A DNA stretch of 45,927 nucleotides from an uncultured Ruminococcus sp. (GCA_902795355.1 CADBKZ010000011.1:1-45927), one strand, 5' to 3'; positions 21,751 through 30,901 are shown, counted from the first letter of the stretch. The notes: generated from the letters alone by a model not told the origin. Numbers and translations are program-made.

Positions 21751-21940
21751 AAACTCCTTCCGTCTCGCACGCTTGCGGGCGTGACGAAAGGAGTTTCAGA
21801 CGGGCAATTCCTTGAAGCCTTCCCCTTGGGGGAAGGTGCCGAGCATCGCGAGGCGGATGAGGCTTCCACATGTCAACTACTCTTACCTCCTCCTTGGGGG
21901 AGGTGGCGCGCACGCTTGCGGGCGTGACGGAAGGAGTTTT
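21751..21940. repeat. Cluster of intergenic palindromic repeats
   Basis: This fills most of the 421-nt gap between the lipoprotein and the kinase. Unit A (21751-21797) has inverted ends AAACTCCTT and AAGGAGTTT around CACGCTTGCGGGCGTGACG. Unit B (about 21814-21870) has the CCTTCCCCTTGGGGGAAGG palindrome followed by GGCGGATGAGGCTTCC. Unit C (about 21884-21940) has CCTCCTCCTTGGGGGAGG, then a repeat of CACGCTTGCGGGCGTGACGGAAGGAGTTT, whose key parts match unit A. The design (self-complementary head, variable hairpin, GACGGAAGGAG tail) resembles dispersed intergenic repeats common in gut Clostridia. No protein is encoded. Confidence 0.7.
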
Positions 21941-22017
21941 TACATACCCGTTTTCGCTTTTCCCCCTCTGTCCGCAAACCCCTTTTTAACCGCGTGGCGC
22001 GGCTTTCAAAATACAAA

Positions 22018-22049
22018 ATCCCCGACGGTGGGCGGCATCCGTCGGGGAT
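22018..22049 (-). terminator. Terminator of the two-component operon
   Basis: An 11-bp stem pairs 22018-22028 with 22039-22049; on the minus strand it is followed by TTTGTATTTTG. It lies 22 nt past the kinase stop. Confidence 0.75.
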
Positions 22050-22070
22050 ATTATGAAATGTGATCGGTTT

Positions 22071-23390
22071 CTAAAACCGGACCGAGAACACGGTTCCGCC
22101 CTCGGCGGAGCTGGTTACGGAAATTTTGCCGCGCAGCCTTTCGGCAAGGTTTTTGGCAATGGAAAGCCCCAAACCGAAGCCGCCCACGCTCCGCGCTTTG
22201 TCGGCGCGGTAAAACCGCTCGAACAGGTGCGGCAGATCCTCGGGTGGAATGGGCGTTCCGTAGTTGCGGACCGAGAACACCGCGCCCGAGCCGTGCGGCT
22301 CCAACCGGACCGTTACCGTTTCGCCGTCGGGGCTGTATTTCACAGCGTTATCGATCAGGCTTTGGAAGAGGCGGACGGCCGAATCTTCATGGCAGGGGAT
22401 GATTACGTTCGGGGCGATTTCGGATTCGATGGTGATTCCCCGCTCGAACGCCACCGGCTCAAACTGCAACGCCGCGCGCTCCGCCAGATCGCTGACCGAC
22501 ATGGGTTCGAGCGCGACCGACTCCCGCATGTCCTCGCTCTTGGCAAGTTCCAGCAGTTGGTTCACCATTTTCCGCATCCGCTCGGCTTCCTCGGCCGTTC
22601 CCTCTACCCATTGCATCTGCTCGGAAACGGCGGAATCGGGCTGCGAGCGCAGAATATCCGCGTTCGCGAGGATCACGGTCAGCGGGGTTTTCAGGTCGTG
22701 CGAGGCGTCGGCAACAAACTGCTTCTGCTTTTCCCATGCCTCGGCCGTTGGCTGAATGGCAAGACCCGCCAGCAGGTAGCTGACGCCGAAGAACAGCAGC
22801 AGGCTCCCGAGCGAAACCGCGCCCGAAATGATCGCCGTGGTCCGCATGGTGGCAACCAGATGGTCGGTCGAGGCGAACACAATTTTGGTTCCCTCGGGAA
22901 CGGCAACGCGCTGCCATGCCAGATGTAACGAACGAACGGTTCCGCAGTCGCGCTTTGCCGCAACCGCTTTTTCAACGGCCTGTTCCAGAACCGCGTCCTC
23001 AATGTCGGCACCGAAAATGTCCTCGCGGACGTAGGAGCCGTCCGGGCGGACGATAACGGTTGCCGTATAAACATAGGATATTTTTTCGTTGCCGCCGATC
23101 TTCGGGAGCCGAATGTCGCCGCGGTCGTCCCGCGAGGACGGATCCTCGGCGAAAGGGTTGCCGCCGGGGGCAGTTTCGCTCGGGGCGGCGCCTTCCTCTT
23201 CGCGCGGTCTTTCATCGGGCAGAGCGCCCCCGCGAACGTCGGCAAAAAGGGCGCTTGAAACGGCGCGGTCGATCTGCGCGCGGCCGCTCCGGTAGGTCAA
23301 AACGCACACCGCCCCGAACATAACCGCCACCGCAACGCTGACCAACGCCATGTTGATCAGGATAAACCGACGTTTCAACCGTTTCAGCAT
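22071..23390 (-). CDS. Sensor histidine kinase
   Basis: A 439-residue membrane kinase. TM1 is about residues 12-34 and TM2 about 184-208, enclosing a ~150-residue extracytoplasmic sensor that contains an acidic Pro/Glu/Asp-rich stretch (about 58-92). The cytoplasmic part has the H-box FVADASHDLKTPLTVI with phospho-acceptor His231, an N-box with DNAVKYS, then the G-box GFGLGLSIAKNL. No separate HAMP domain is obvious between TM2 and the H-box. The start codon overlaps the end of the response regulator gene by 7 nt, so the pair is translationally coupled. The ligand is unknown; the neighbours (Gld-like ABC operon upstream, beta-helix lipoprotein downstream) suggest envelope or carbohydrate sensing, which is inference. 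Confidence 0.93.
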   Translation of the reverse strand: MLKRLKRRFILINMALVSVAVAVMFGAVCVLTYRSGRAQIDRAVSSALFADVRGGALPDERPREEEGAAPSETAPGGNPFAEDPSSRDDRGDIRLPKIGGNEKISYVYTATVIVRPDGSYVREDIFGADIEDAVLEQAVEKAVAAKRDCGTVRSLHLAWQRVAVPEGTKIVFASTDHLVATMRTTAIISGAVSLGSLLLFFGVSYLLAGLAIQPTAEAWEKQKQFVADASHDLKTPLTVILANADILRSQPDSAVSEQMQWVEGTAEEAERMRKMVNQLLELAKSEDMRESVALEPMSVSDLAERAALQFEPVAFERGITIESEIAPNVIIPCHEDSAVRLFQSLIDNAVKYSPDGETVTVRLEPHGSGAVFSVRNYGTPIPPEDLPHLFERFYRADKARSVGGFGLGLSIAKNLAERLRGKISVTSSAEGGTVFSVRF

Positions 23391-24067
23391 GCCGTACGCT
23401 CCAATTTATAGCCGAGTTTTTTCATGGAAATGATCTCCACAGCCGCGCCCACAAAATGGATCTTCTTGCGCAGGAAGGAGACGTAGGCTTCCACGTTGTT
23501 GTCGCCCGCATCCGAATCGTAGCCCCACACCTTGTTGATGATCTCCTCTTTGGAAAGGATGATCTCGGGGCGCGCCAAGAGCAATTTGAGCAGTTCGCTC
23601 TCCTTGAAGTTCAGGCGGATGCTCTTTCCCGTTTCGCGGCAGGAAAGCACGCAGGAAGAAACGGCAAACACAAGGTTGCCAAACGCCATTTCGTCAATCA
23701 CCACCTCGCCGCGGCGGCGCGAAAGAACGCGGATGCGCGCCAAAAGCTCGTCCGGCGAGAACGGCTTGGTCATGTAGTCGTCGGCGCCCGCGTCGAGGCC
23801 TTTGACCTTATCGGGAATCGCGTCGCGCGCGGTCAGCATCAGGATCGGGGTTCCGATCTTATCGCGCCGCAGGGCGGACGCCACCTCGAAGCCGTTGCGG
23901 TTCGGGAGCATAATGTCAAGAATCACGCAATCGTAAATGCCGCTTTTGGCATAATCGTAGCCCGCGTCGCCGTCGCCAACGGCGTCCACCATGTATTTTT
24001 GCTCGCGCAGGATGTGGCAAAGCGCGTCCGAGAGCCGCTTTTCATCCTCCACCACCAGAATCCGCAT
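23384..24067 (-). CDS. OmpR/PhoB-type response regulator
   Basis: A 227-residue DNA-binding response regulator. The receiver domain (1-118) has the acidic pair at Glu7-Asp8, phospho-acceptor Asp51 in VILDIMLPNRNG, and the conserved LTARD Thr and TKPF Lys. The C-terminal winged helix (about 127-225) has the family ending VEAYVSFLRKKI and MKKLGYKLE. AAAGGAG lies 8 nt before ATG 24067. It overlaps the histidine kinase gene downstream and follows the DUF4340-like gene by 174 nt, across a terminator. I see no clear consensus promoter in that gap. Confidence 0.96.
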   Translation of the reverse strand: MRILVVEDEKRLSDALCHILREQKYMVDAVGDGDAGYDYAKSGIYDCVILDIMLPNRNGFEVASALRRDKIGTPILMLTARDAIPDKVKGLDAGADDYMTKPFSPDELLARIRVLSRRRGEVVIDEMAFGNLVFAVSSCVLSCRETGKSIRLNFKESELLKLLLARPEIILSKEEIINKVWGYDSDAGDNNVEAYVSFLRKKIHFVGAAVEIISMKKLGYKLERTAC

Positions 24068-24165
24068 CGCAAATCTCCTTTCGCTCTGATCCGGCCCGAA
24101 TGCGGCCGGCTTTTCCCAAAGTTTACGCCCGAAAGCTGAAAAAATGCTGAAAATCGGGGCGTCCG

Positions 24166-24221
24166 CCCGTTTTTTCCGAAAAAACGGGGAAACTCCTTGG
24201 CGGAAGGTTCCCCCGTTTTGC
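24166..24221 (-). terminator. Terminator(s) after the Gld-like operon
   Basis: Two alternative hairpins overlap. One pairs 24166-24175 with 24179-24188 (10 bp). The other pairs AAAACGGGG at 24181-24189 with the CCCCGTTTT side near 24211-24219. On the minus strand a TTTTTT run follows the second stem. It separates the DUF4340-like gene from the response regulator. Confidence 0.7.
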
Positions 24222-24241
24222 GCGCGGCTTCCGGCCCCGCT

Positions 24242-26743
24242 TTATGTGAGGCTCGGGATCAGAACGCCGGCAAGCAGGTCCTCCGCGTACTCGGCGATGC
24301 CCTTGGGATCCCCGTTGGAGAGCGGAGAGGCCAGCACATAGAAATTCCCCTGCGCCTGCGTGGCGTTGAAGATTGGCTTCCCCTCCGAATCATACGATTC
24401 CGCAACCTCGATGGTAAAGAAGAGCTTGCGGTAGTTGCCGTCGGTTCCGTAGGCGTAGAAGCGGATGATCGCGTCGAACGCGTTGTTCTGCGTGTAAATG
24501 CGGTTGCCATCCGCGTCGGTGGCGGTGTTGGCAACGGTGGCGTAGTCCTCTACCCGATAGGAAATTTTCGCAATCGCTTTGTCGTCGTTGACGTCGGACG
24601 CGATGAACTCGGCAACGGTTATGCCCGTTGCAGCCTTGAACGCCGCGGGGTTGACGTCGCCCTCGATGGTGTACCACAGCATGCGCGAATAGAAGCGGCG
24701 GAAATTATCGAGCGCGGTATACTCCTTGGTTTTGTTGGTTCCCGTGTCGGTTTTCTGCGTATCGGTAATGGTGTAGTCAAGAACATGCTCCGCGTTGCCT
24801 GCATACTGCGGGCAAATAATCTTCATGCCGTCCGAAGCGGGGCCGTTCGTTTGGTCGGTTGCGGAGTTATCGAGGATGAAATCGTACTGCTTGCCGCCGA
24901 TCGTATAATGGATCTCGCGGACATAGGCAATGTTGTTCTGGAAGAAATATTTGTTATACCAATGGCTCTGCTCCCACTCCACAAACGAGGCGTAGTAGGG
25001 GTCCACCGCCACAACCAGATCATAGAGCGCGGAATAGAGATAGTACACATCCTGCCCGAGCGTTTCATCGTAGGTCTTCCGGCTGATGATCAGGTTGTTG
25101 ACGACATAATACCCCGAGCCGCCTTTGGCAACGTCCGGATCGAACTTGAACGTTAAGAACCACACGTTATCCACAAGCCCGTAGGCGCGAAGGTCGGCCG
25201 AGGACGGCGAGAGCTTCTTGCAGGCGAGGAACTGCATGGAATACAGGTTATACAGCACGGTGTTGACGCTGTTGCTATCCAGCTCGAACCCTTTGAGCAG
25301 CTGCGAGGAGCCGGTAGTCCAATACGGGACCGAGGAATAAACGGTGTTCTCGCGCTCGGAAAGGTCCACATAGGAAAACTCGGTAATCGGCGTGTAGTGC
25401 GTGTCCTCGCCGGCGGGCGGGTCCAGCGTATCCACCTTGGCAAAGGCGAAATCTTCCACCATGGTGTAGGTGGCAACGCCCATGGGATAAACGATTTGCG
25501 CCGTTACCAGCGATTCCACGGGTTGCAGAACCGTATCCGAAATGTCCGAGGAGACGATATACACCGCGTCGCGGTCGGCGCGCTTGACATAGTAGCCGCC
25601 GCCCGAAACAATGGCGTCGCCCACATAAACGGTATAGGACGTATCCACGGCGTGGAAAGACCCGTCCGTTGCCGCTTCCCCTTTGGTAATGGTGAAAACG
25701 GCGGGCGATTTGGTATAATCCACCTCGCCGTGTTCGTCGGTGACGGTTGCGAGGCCGTAGGAAGCGTAGTTGACGCTTCCGTCGGGCAGGCGGGGCGCGG
25801 CGGGGTCGGTCAGGTCGAGCTTCTGCATGGTGAGCGAATACCCGCAGCTGACGCAAAGGCTGGCATAGAGCGTTGGATCATAGGAAGCGGGGGAATCCTG
25901 CCACTCCCAGCGGTTCTCTCCGGCGTTCCATGTTTGCATGGCGACCGTTACCACCGAGGTAAACGCGGTGGCGGCTCCCTCGGCGGTGTTCTCCACCGTT
26001 TTGCGGTAGAGTTTGAACGTGCCGTTTTCGTTGGTCACTTCCACCGAGTAGGTTTCGGCTTGGCGGATGCGCGGGTACATCATTACGCGCGTGTTGACCA
26101 CCGTTCCGCCCAGCACCTCGTCGCCCTCGGTGTCCACAACGGCGTAGGTTTCATAGTCGCCGGTTGCGGTGTTGATGCGGTATTGGTTGCGGCTGACGTC
26201 GGTTTCGTATACGCGGTATTCCACGCCGTCCGACGACGAGGTGTAGTTGTTGAAGCCGTTGTCCTCCACCCGCTCCATCTTCTCACCGCTCTTGTTATAG
26301 AGCGCGTACAGGCCGCCATCCGTTTTATCGCGTTTCACGGTGTATTTTACGGTTTGTTCCACGCCGTTTTCATCAACAAAGGTATCTTTGAGCGTGTAAA
26401 TGCCCACGCGGATCTTTGCAAACACCAGCCCGACCGAAAGCGCAACAATGATAACCGCGAGCGCCACCGCCGCGATCTGCTGCCGGCGGAGCATGGTGCT
26501 GCGCTTTTCGGCCGCTTTTTTCTGCCAGCGCGCCACCAGACGGATGTCGCGCGCGGACTTGATTACGCTATCTTCCCCGATCTCCTCTTCCCCGAGGTAC
26601 CACCCCGCGAACGTATACCCCGCGCGGGTGGGCTTGGGGAGCGCGCCGAAGCGCGTTCCCAGAATCCCCTCGCGGCTTTGAACGGGCGTGGTTCCCTTTG
26701 CGGCGTCGAAGATGATATTGATTACGGTTTCTTCAATTTTCAT
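24242..26743 (-). CDS. DUF4340-like membrane protein with an N-terminal InlB-type repeat
   Basis: An 833-residue protein ending the Gld-like operon. Residues 12-73 match the InlB B-repeat/Listeria-Bacteroides pattern (FDA, LPKPTRAGYTFAGWYLGEEEI, LVARW in part). This is followed by a basic stretch KKAAEKRSTMLRRQQ and one membrane helix at about 90-109 (IAAVALAVIIVALSVGLVFA). By the positive-inside rule the repeat should be cytoplasmic and the ~720-residue remainder outside. The remainder looks like an enlarged version of the DUF4340 proteins that accompany GldG; I rate this as probable. It contains a CVSCGYS pair of cysteines. ATG 26743 is preferred over an in-frame TTG 9 nt upstream because AAAGGAG then has a 10-nt spacing. 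Confidence 0.7.
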   Translation of the reverse strand: MKIEETVINIIFDAAKGTTPVQSREGILGTRFGALPKPTRAGYTFAGWYLGEEEIGEDSVIKSARDIRLVARWQKKAAEKRSTMLRRQQIAAVALAVIIVALSVGLVFAKIRVGIYTLKDTFVDENGVEQTVKYTVKRDKTDGGLYALYNKSGEKMERVEDNGFNNYTSSSDGVEYRVYETDVSRNQYRINTATGDYETYAVVDTEGDEVLGGTVVNTRVMMYPRIRQAETYSVEVTNENGTFKLYRKTVENTAEGAATAFTSVVTVAMQTWNAGENRWEWQDSPASYDPTLYASLCVSCGYSLTMQKLDLTDPAAPRLPDGSVNYASYGLATVTDEHGEVDYTKSPAVFTITKGEAATDGSFHAVDTSYTVYVGDAIVSGGGYYVKRADRDAVYIVSSDISDTVLQPVESLVTAQIVYPMGVATYTMVEDFAFAKVDTLDPPAGEDTHYTPITEFSYVDLSERENTVYSSVPYWTTGSSQLLKGFELDSNSVNTVLYNLYSMQFLACKKLSPSSADLRAYGLVDNVWFLTFKFDPDVAKGGSGYYVVNNLIISRKTYDETLGQDVYYLYSALYDLVVAVDPYYASFVEWEQSHWYNKYFFQNNIAYVREIHYTIGGKQYDFILDNSATDQTNGPASDGMKIICPQYAGNAEHVLDYTITDTQKTDTGTNKTKEYTALDNFRRFYSRMLWYTIEGDVNPAAFKAATGITVAEFIASDVNDDKAIAKISYRVEDYATVANTATDADGNRIYTQNNAFDAIIRFYAYGTDGNYRKLFFTIEVAESYDSEGKPIFNATQAQGNFYVLASPLSNGDPKGIAEYAEDLLAGVLIPSLT

Positions 26744-26779
26744 GCGAAGCAATCTCCTTTCTTTCGCATTATCCGCCGC

Positions 26780-28489
26780 TTATCGCGCAAACCGGCGGCG
26801 CACCAGCACCCAAACGCCCGCTCCCGCCATTGCCACGGCGGGGATCAGCGCGAGCGCGACCGTCCAACCGGTTTTGGCCCGCTCGGAGAGCGAATCGGTT
26901 CCGATGGCGTCGTCGTACATCGGCTCGAAATTGAGGCCGACGCCCACCACCTCGCGGCCGATGGAGCGCAGGATCTGCAAAAGCACGTCGGTATTGCCGT
27001 AGGAATTGGAAAGAAGCAGCTCGTTATCGGCAAACGCGGTGGAGCCGAACGCGCAGACGTAGGACGCGTCGTTGACCGTGGTATACCCGCGCCCCTCGCC
27101 AATGGTGCGATTCTCGCTGGTAACCGTTGCGAGCTTATAATTGCCCGCGGCATCGGTAACGGGGTTGCCCGAGCCGTCCGTGAGCGTTTCGCCGCTGAAA
27201 TTCCGCGCCGCGGCATAGGTGCCGCGCGAGGCGGCCGAGGAGCGGAACAGGTCGTAAACGCTGCGCGAATGGCCGTTGCTGTAATAAGACGCATAGGCGA
27301 ACGGTTCGCTCCCCCCGCCGCCGCTCTCCTCGGTCTGAATATAATATTGCTGTTCATACGAGGAAGAATAGCGGATGGGCATGGTGTTCGGGAACACGAC
27401 CTTGGGAGCCGCGCCGGTTCCGCGCATGGATTCGGTAATGGAGCCGCCCGTTCCCGCCGTTTCATACGTAGCGATCAGCGCGGTGTTGGCGGCGTCCACC
27501 GAATCGCGCGGGGAGACCACCTGATAATTGCCGAGAACGGTCAGGCCGTCGGCGGGGTCAAGGTAGCGGTCAAAAGCGACGCCCCAATCTTCCAGAAACT
27601 CCTCGAAATTGGGCAGATAGGGCGTATCCGCGTCCACAAACACCATCAGCGAATTGGCGTTTTCCAGAAACGCTTCGAGCTTGCCGATCTCCCCCGTGCT
27701 TCCCGAAAGATAACTGCCGGATGAAAAATCCGACTGCGGGTCGAATACAAGAATCAGGCGGCAATCCGCGGGGATCTCCTCGGCCTCGAGGTCCAGATAG
27801 CGGACGTTGTACCCGCCGCCGCGGAGCGCGGAGAGCAAACCCGAATACCGCTCCTCGGTTTCGGCCGTGAGCGCCTCGCCGTGGTTCACCGTAACGCCGC
27901 AAATGGGGGCTTCCGCTTTGGTAACGGCCATGATCGTGCGGGCAAAAATGCGCTCTCCGCTGTACGCCCAAGGCTCGTCGTCGGTATCCGAATTGTACGT
28001 GTAAAAACTGCGGAGCGAGAGAATGCGGAATTCCGACCCGCTCGCCACGATTACGTTGGATTGATAAATGGAAGAATACGAGTTGGTGCGGTAGGCGTCC
28101 ACAACCGAGGGGTTCGACCACACGTCCACGGTTTTTACGCTGATTACGTTCGGGTATTTCTTGGCGAGGCTCCGCGCCGTGTAGTACACATAGCGCATCA
28201 GCGTGTTTCCGGTGAGCAGGTCGGGGTCGGTGCAAAAGATAATGTCCACATGCACGTCCTCTTCCCCTTCGGCCTCGCGGGCTTGCCGAACGCTCTCAAA
28301 GGTCTGGTCGAGCAGGAATGTGGTCTCGCTGTTGAGCGTGTAAACCGCTTCCGAGGTCAGGTCGGCGAACACAAAGCTTCGCGAAAAGATTGCCGTTAGC
28401 CCCACGTTGAGGAGGATCACCGCAACGATCACAATTGCCGTTATGGCGATTGCCGCGGTTCCGTGACGGAATTTGTTTCCGAATTTCAT
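26780..28489 (-). CDS. GldG-like protein (ABC_transp_aux), first paralogue
   Basis: A 569-residue membrane-anchored protein. The N-terminal helix (about 12-36, AAIAITAIVIVAVILLNVGL) is followed by the typical GldG opening FADLTSEAVYTLNSETTFLL, an alpha/beta domain with VDIIFCTDPDL and VKTVDVWSNPSVV, and the GVTVNHGEA segment. A C-terminal helix (WTVALALIPAVAMAGAGVWVLV) precedes a basic end. GldG-type proteins work with an ABC permease and ATPase at the cell envelope; in Flavobacterium they are needed for gliding, but in Clostridia the function is not established. Spacing is 27 nt to the upstream paralogue and 36 nt to the downstream DUF4340-like gene, so it is part of one operon. Confidence 0.83.
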   Translation of the reverse strand: MKFGNKFRHGTAAIAITAIVIVAVILLNVGLTAIFSRSFVFADLTSEAVYTLNSETTFLLDQTFESVRQAREAEGEEDVHVDIIFCTDPDLLTGNTLMRYVYYTARSLAKKYPNVISVKTVDVWSNPSVVDAYRTNSYSSIYQSNVIVASGSEFRILSLRSFYTYNSDTDDEPWAYSGERIFARTIMAVTKAEAPICGVTVNHGEALTAETEERYSGLLSALRGGGYNVRYLDLEAEEIPADCRLILVFDPQSDFSSGSYLSGSTGEIGKLEAFLENANSLMVFVDADTPYLPNFEEFLEDWGVAFDRYLDPADGLTVLGNYQVVSPRDSVDAANTALIATYETAGTGGSITESMRGTGAAPKVVFPNTMPIRYSSSYEQQYYIQTEESGGGGSEPFAYASYYSNGHSRSVYDLFRSSAASRGTYAAARNFSGETLTDGSGNPVTDAAGNYKLATVTSENRTIGEGRGYTTVNDASYVCAFGSTAFADNELLLSNSYGNTDVLLQILRSIGREVVGVGLNFEPMYDDAIGTDSLSERAKTGWTVALALIPAVAMAGAGVWVLVRRRFAR

Positions 28490-28516
28490 TTCCGTTTCCG
28501 TTCCTTTCCGTGGTTT

Positions 28517-30073
28517 TCAGGAGTGCCTGCGCCGCACAAGGATCGGAACGGCGACCGCCGCGATCGCGAGCGCGGGCAAAATGGAGAGCAAAAGCGTCCA
28601 GCGGAGCTTTTGCGCCGTTGTTACCAAGCTCATATCGGTGGATTGGAACGGTTTGATCGTCAGCCCCTCGGGCGTGCGGAGATTCCCGAACCGACCCAGC
28701 AGGCGCAGCAGGGCGTCGCTGTTACCGTACACGGCCGATTGCAGGAAGCTCTCGGTTGCGAGATCCACCGAGGCCGACACGCCGACGCGCGAGACTCCGC
28801 CTTCCAGCGTTTGCTCGGTCAGCGTCATCAGAAGAACGCCGTCGCCGTCCACGGGCGCGCCGTTTGCCCATGAAACCGCGCCTTTTCCGCTTTCATACAG
28901 GCTGTACATGGTGCGGTTCCCGCGGGTATAACTTCCGTCCCCGTTCGGAACAAAGCCGCCCGCCGCCCGCAGGGCGGTTGCGTTCTTGAACACAACGGGC
29001 TGCGATAGCCCCGCGAGCAGTTCGCCCGCGTACCCCGCCGACGCTTTGCCGTAAATGGTATAGCCGTCCGAGGTCAGCGACCCCGAGGTGTCCTGCACCA
29101 TATAGCGGTAGGACGTCTCGCCCGATTTGTGGTAAAGCGTGGAAACGCCCCAGCCTTCGAGATAGGCTTCCAAGTTGGGCAGGCGCGGCGTTCCGTCCTC
29201 GAGAAAGACGAGGAACGTATGCCCCGGGACCGCGAGAAACGCGTCCAGAACATCCGGCTCGGAGAGCGACGAGATCCCGCTTTCCACGGCAAGATCCTTG
29301 TTGGGGTTGAAGCAGATGAGAAGCCCGCATCCGGCGGGGATCGCGTCCTGCGTCAGGTCCACATAATCAAGGCGGTAGCCAGCGTCGTCGAGCAGATAGA
29401 GAATTTCATAATCGTAGTACGCTTCGCCGTGGTTGTTCGTCAGGCAAACGGTGGGCGCGTCCGGCGCGATAGCGCGCAGAATGCCCGCCGCCAGCTTCCG
29501 CTCGCCGTTGTAGGCCCAGACGTTGGAAGCGTTGCCCCCCTCGAACACGAAAAATTCGGTGTTGGCATACACGCGGTGGTAGCTTCCGCTCGCAATGATC
29601 ACGCTGGTGGATTTGAGCGTTACCGGCTGTTCGGATTCGATCCCCGTTTCGCGGTCGATCACCGTGGTGGTCATATACCCGCGCACGTTGTCGGGGTTGA
29701 GCCAGACGTCGTAGCAGGTCACTTTGATGCGCTCGGGATCCCGCTCCGCAAGGGTCAACGCCGTTTGGTACACATAGGAAGAGGTGGAACTCGCCATCAG
29801 GTTTTCGGGCAGATCGCAGAAAATAATTTCCACTTCCGCGCGCGTTCCGCTTTCCGCCTCGGCGGCGTCCATGGCCGCGCCGAGCAGTTGATGGCACTTT
29901 TCGCTGACGCCGTAGGTCAGCGCGGGGCGCATGCTGCTATACCACCCGTAGCGGCCCGCGAGCGTTCCGAACAGAACGTTGGCAAGCACCGTTGCGGCAA
30001 CGAGCAAAACGGTTAAAACCGCGGCAATGCCGCCGTACCGCGCCCGACGCCCTTTGAGAAATCGTTTTTTCAT
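28517..30073 (-). CDS. GldG-like protein (ABC_transp_aux), second paralogue
   Basis: A 518-residue paralogue of the next gene downstream: the same architecture of an N-terminal helix (about 13-37), a large extracytoplasmic region and a C-terminal helix (LLLSILPALAIAAVAVPILV) ending in RRRHS. Shared landmarks are VEIIFCDLPENL, VTCYDVWLNPDNV, SVIIASGSYHRV, WAYNGERKLAAGIL, NNHGEA and LPNLEAYLEGWGV, which match VDIIFCTDPDL, WAYSGERIFARTI, VNHGEA and LPNFEEFLEDWGV in the other copy. The classical DLT...YTLS opening is replaced by MRPALTYGVSEKC. The pair probably arose by tandem duplication and may form a heteromer; that is inference. 24 nt separate it from the permease. Confidence 0.82.
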   Translation of the reverse strand: MKKRFLKGRRARYGGIAAVLTVLLVAATVLANVLFGTLAGRYGWYSSMRPALTYGVSEKCHQLLGAAMDAAEAESGTRAEVEIIFCDLPENLMASSTSSYVYQTALTLAERDPERIKVTCYDVWLNPDNVRGYMTTTVIDRETGIESEQPVTLKSTSVIIASGSYHRVYANTEFFVFEGGNASNVWAYNGERKLAAGILRAIAPDAPTVCLTNNHGEAYYDYEILYLLDDAGYRLDYVDLTQDAIPAGCGLLICFNPNKDLAVESGISSLSEPDVLDAFLAVPGHTFLVFLEDGTPRLPNLEAYLEGWGVSTLYHKSGETSYRYMVQDTSGSLTSDGYTIYGKASAGYAGELLAGLSQPVVFKNATALRAAGGFVPNGDGSYTRGNRTMYSLYESGKGAVSWANGAPVDGDGVLLMTLTEQTLEGGVSRVGVSASVDLATESFLQSAVYGNSDALLRLLGRFGNLRTPEGLTIKPFQSTDMSLVTTAQKLRWTLLLSILPALAIAAVAVPILVRRRHS

Positions 30074-30097
30074 GTTTGGTAGCGTTCCTTTCCGCCA

Positions 30098-30868
30098 TCA
30101 GCCCCAGCGGCGTTTTTCGTAAACGCGCACGGTCAGGAACAGGAACACGAACGTGATGGAAAGATAATAGAAGAGCGCGGCATAATCGAAAATTCCGTTG
30201 GAGAAGTTTCCGAACCGGCTCATCACCGAAATCCAATCCAGCACGAAGCGGACGGCATAGCTGCCGATCAGCGGCTGGCCGTCGCTGTCGGTCAGGCGGT
30301 TGAACACGTTGAGCAGGATCATCACCGCGATTACGCCGATGGTGATGATGGCGGCCGAAAGCTGGTTTTCCGTCAGAGCCGAAATCAGCGTTCCAACGGC
30401 GATCAGGGCCGCGCCCAAAAGGATCACCGCGAACAGGCTGCCCACGATCTCCCCCGTTACGGGGCCGATGTGCGTGAGCGACATGTCCTCGCCCGCGCGC
30501 TCCGCCGCGCCGATGATATAGAGCGGAATGAAGTTGACGCAGGAAACGAGAATCCCGCCCACATAAATCGTAAGAGCCGCCAGATATTTCCCGAGCACCA
30601 TGCCCGTAATGGTAACGGGCGCGGTCAACAGGAGCTGTTCGGTGCGCAGCTTGCGCTCCTCGGCAAACAGCCGCATGGTCAGAATGGGAATCAGGATTAC
30701 AAACGAGATGATCAGAAACGTGAAATAGGTGGACGTGCTGTACGTGCCCGCATTCAGCGTGGTATAGCAGAACAGGAGCGCCGAGAACACCAGAAACACC
30801 CCGAGATACACATATCCGATGGGGTTGATAAAGTAGGAACGCATTTCTTTGCGGTAAATGGCAAGCAT
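30098..30868 (-). CDS. ABC-2 family permease (GldF-like)
   Basis: A 256-residue permease with about six membrane helices. It opens with MLAIYRKEMRSYFINPIGYVY, the usual GldF/ABC2_membrane start (a short cytoplasmic helix before the first span), and carries the conserved ILTMRLFAEERKLRTEQLLLTAPV loop in part. The ATPase gene lies 33 nt upstream and a GldG-like gene 24 nt downstream. With the ATPase it should form the core transporter. The substrate is unknown; export or envelope mechanical work are both possible for this family. Confidence 0.9.
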   Translation of the reverse strand: MLAIYRKEMRSYFINPIGYVYLGVFLVFSALLFCYTTLNAGTYSTSTYFTFLIISFVILIPILTMRLFAEERKLRTEQLLLTAPVTITGMVLGKYLAALTIYVGGILVSCVNFIPLYIIGAAERAGEDMSLTHIGPVTGEIVGSLFAVILLGAALIAVGTLISALTENQLSAAIITIGVIAVMILLNVFNRLTDSDGQPLIGSYAVRFVLDWISVMSRFGNFSNGIFDYAALFYYLSITFVFLFLTVRVYEKRRWG

Positions 30869-30901
30869 ATTGAAAAATCCTTTCCGTTCGTCAGTGTCGA
30901 A

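Noticed and set aside
21751..21940. CRISPR array
   Set aside because: Only two or three repeat units, unequal and self-complementary throughout, without regular spacers and without cas genes.
22053..22928. Plus-strand open frame opposite the histidine kinase
   Set aside because: It overlaps the kinase's conserved ATP-binding domain on the other strand and encodes no recognisable motif.
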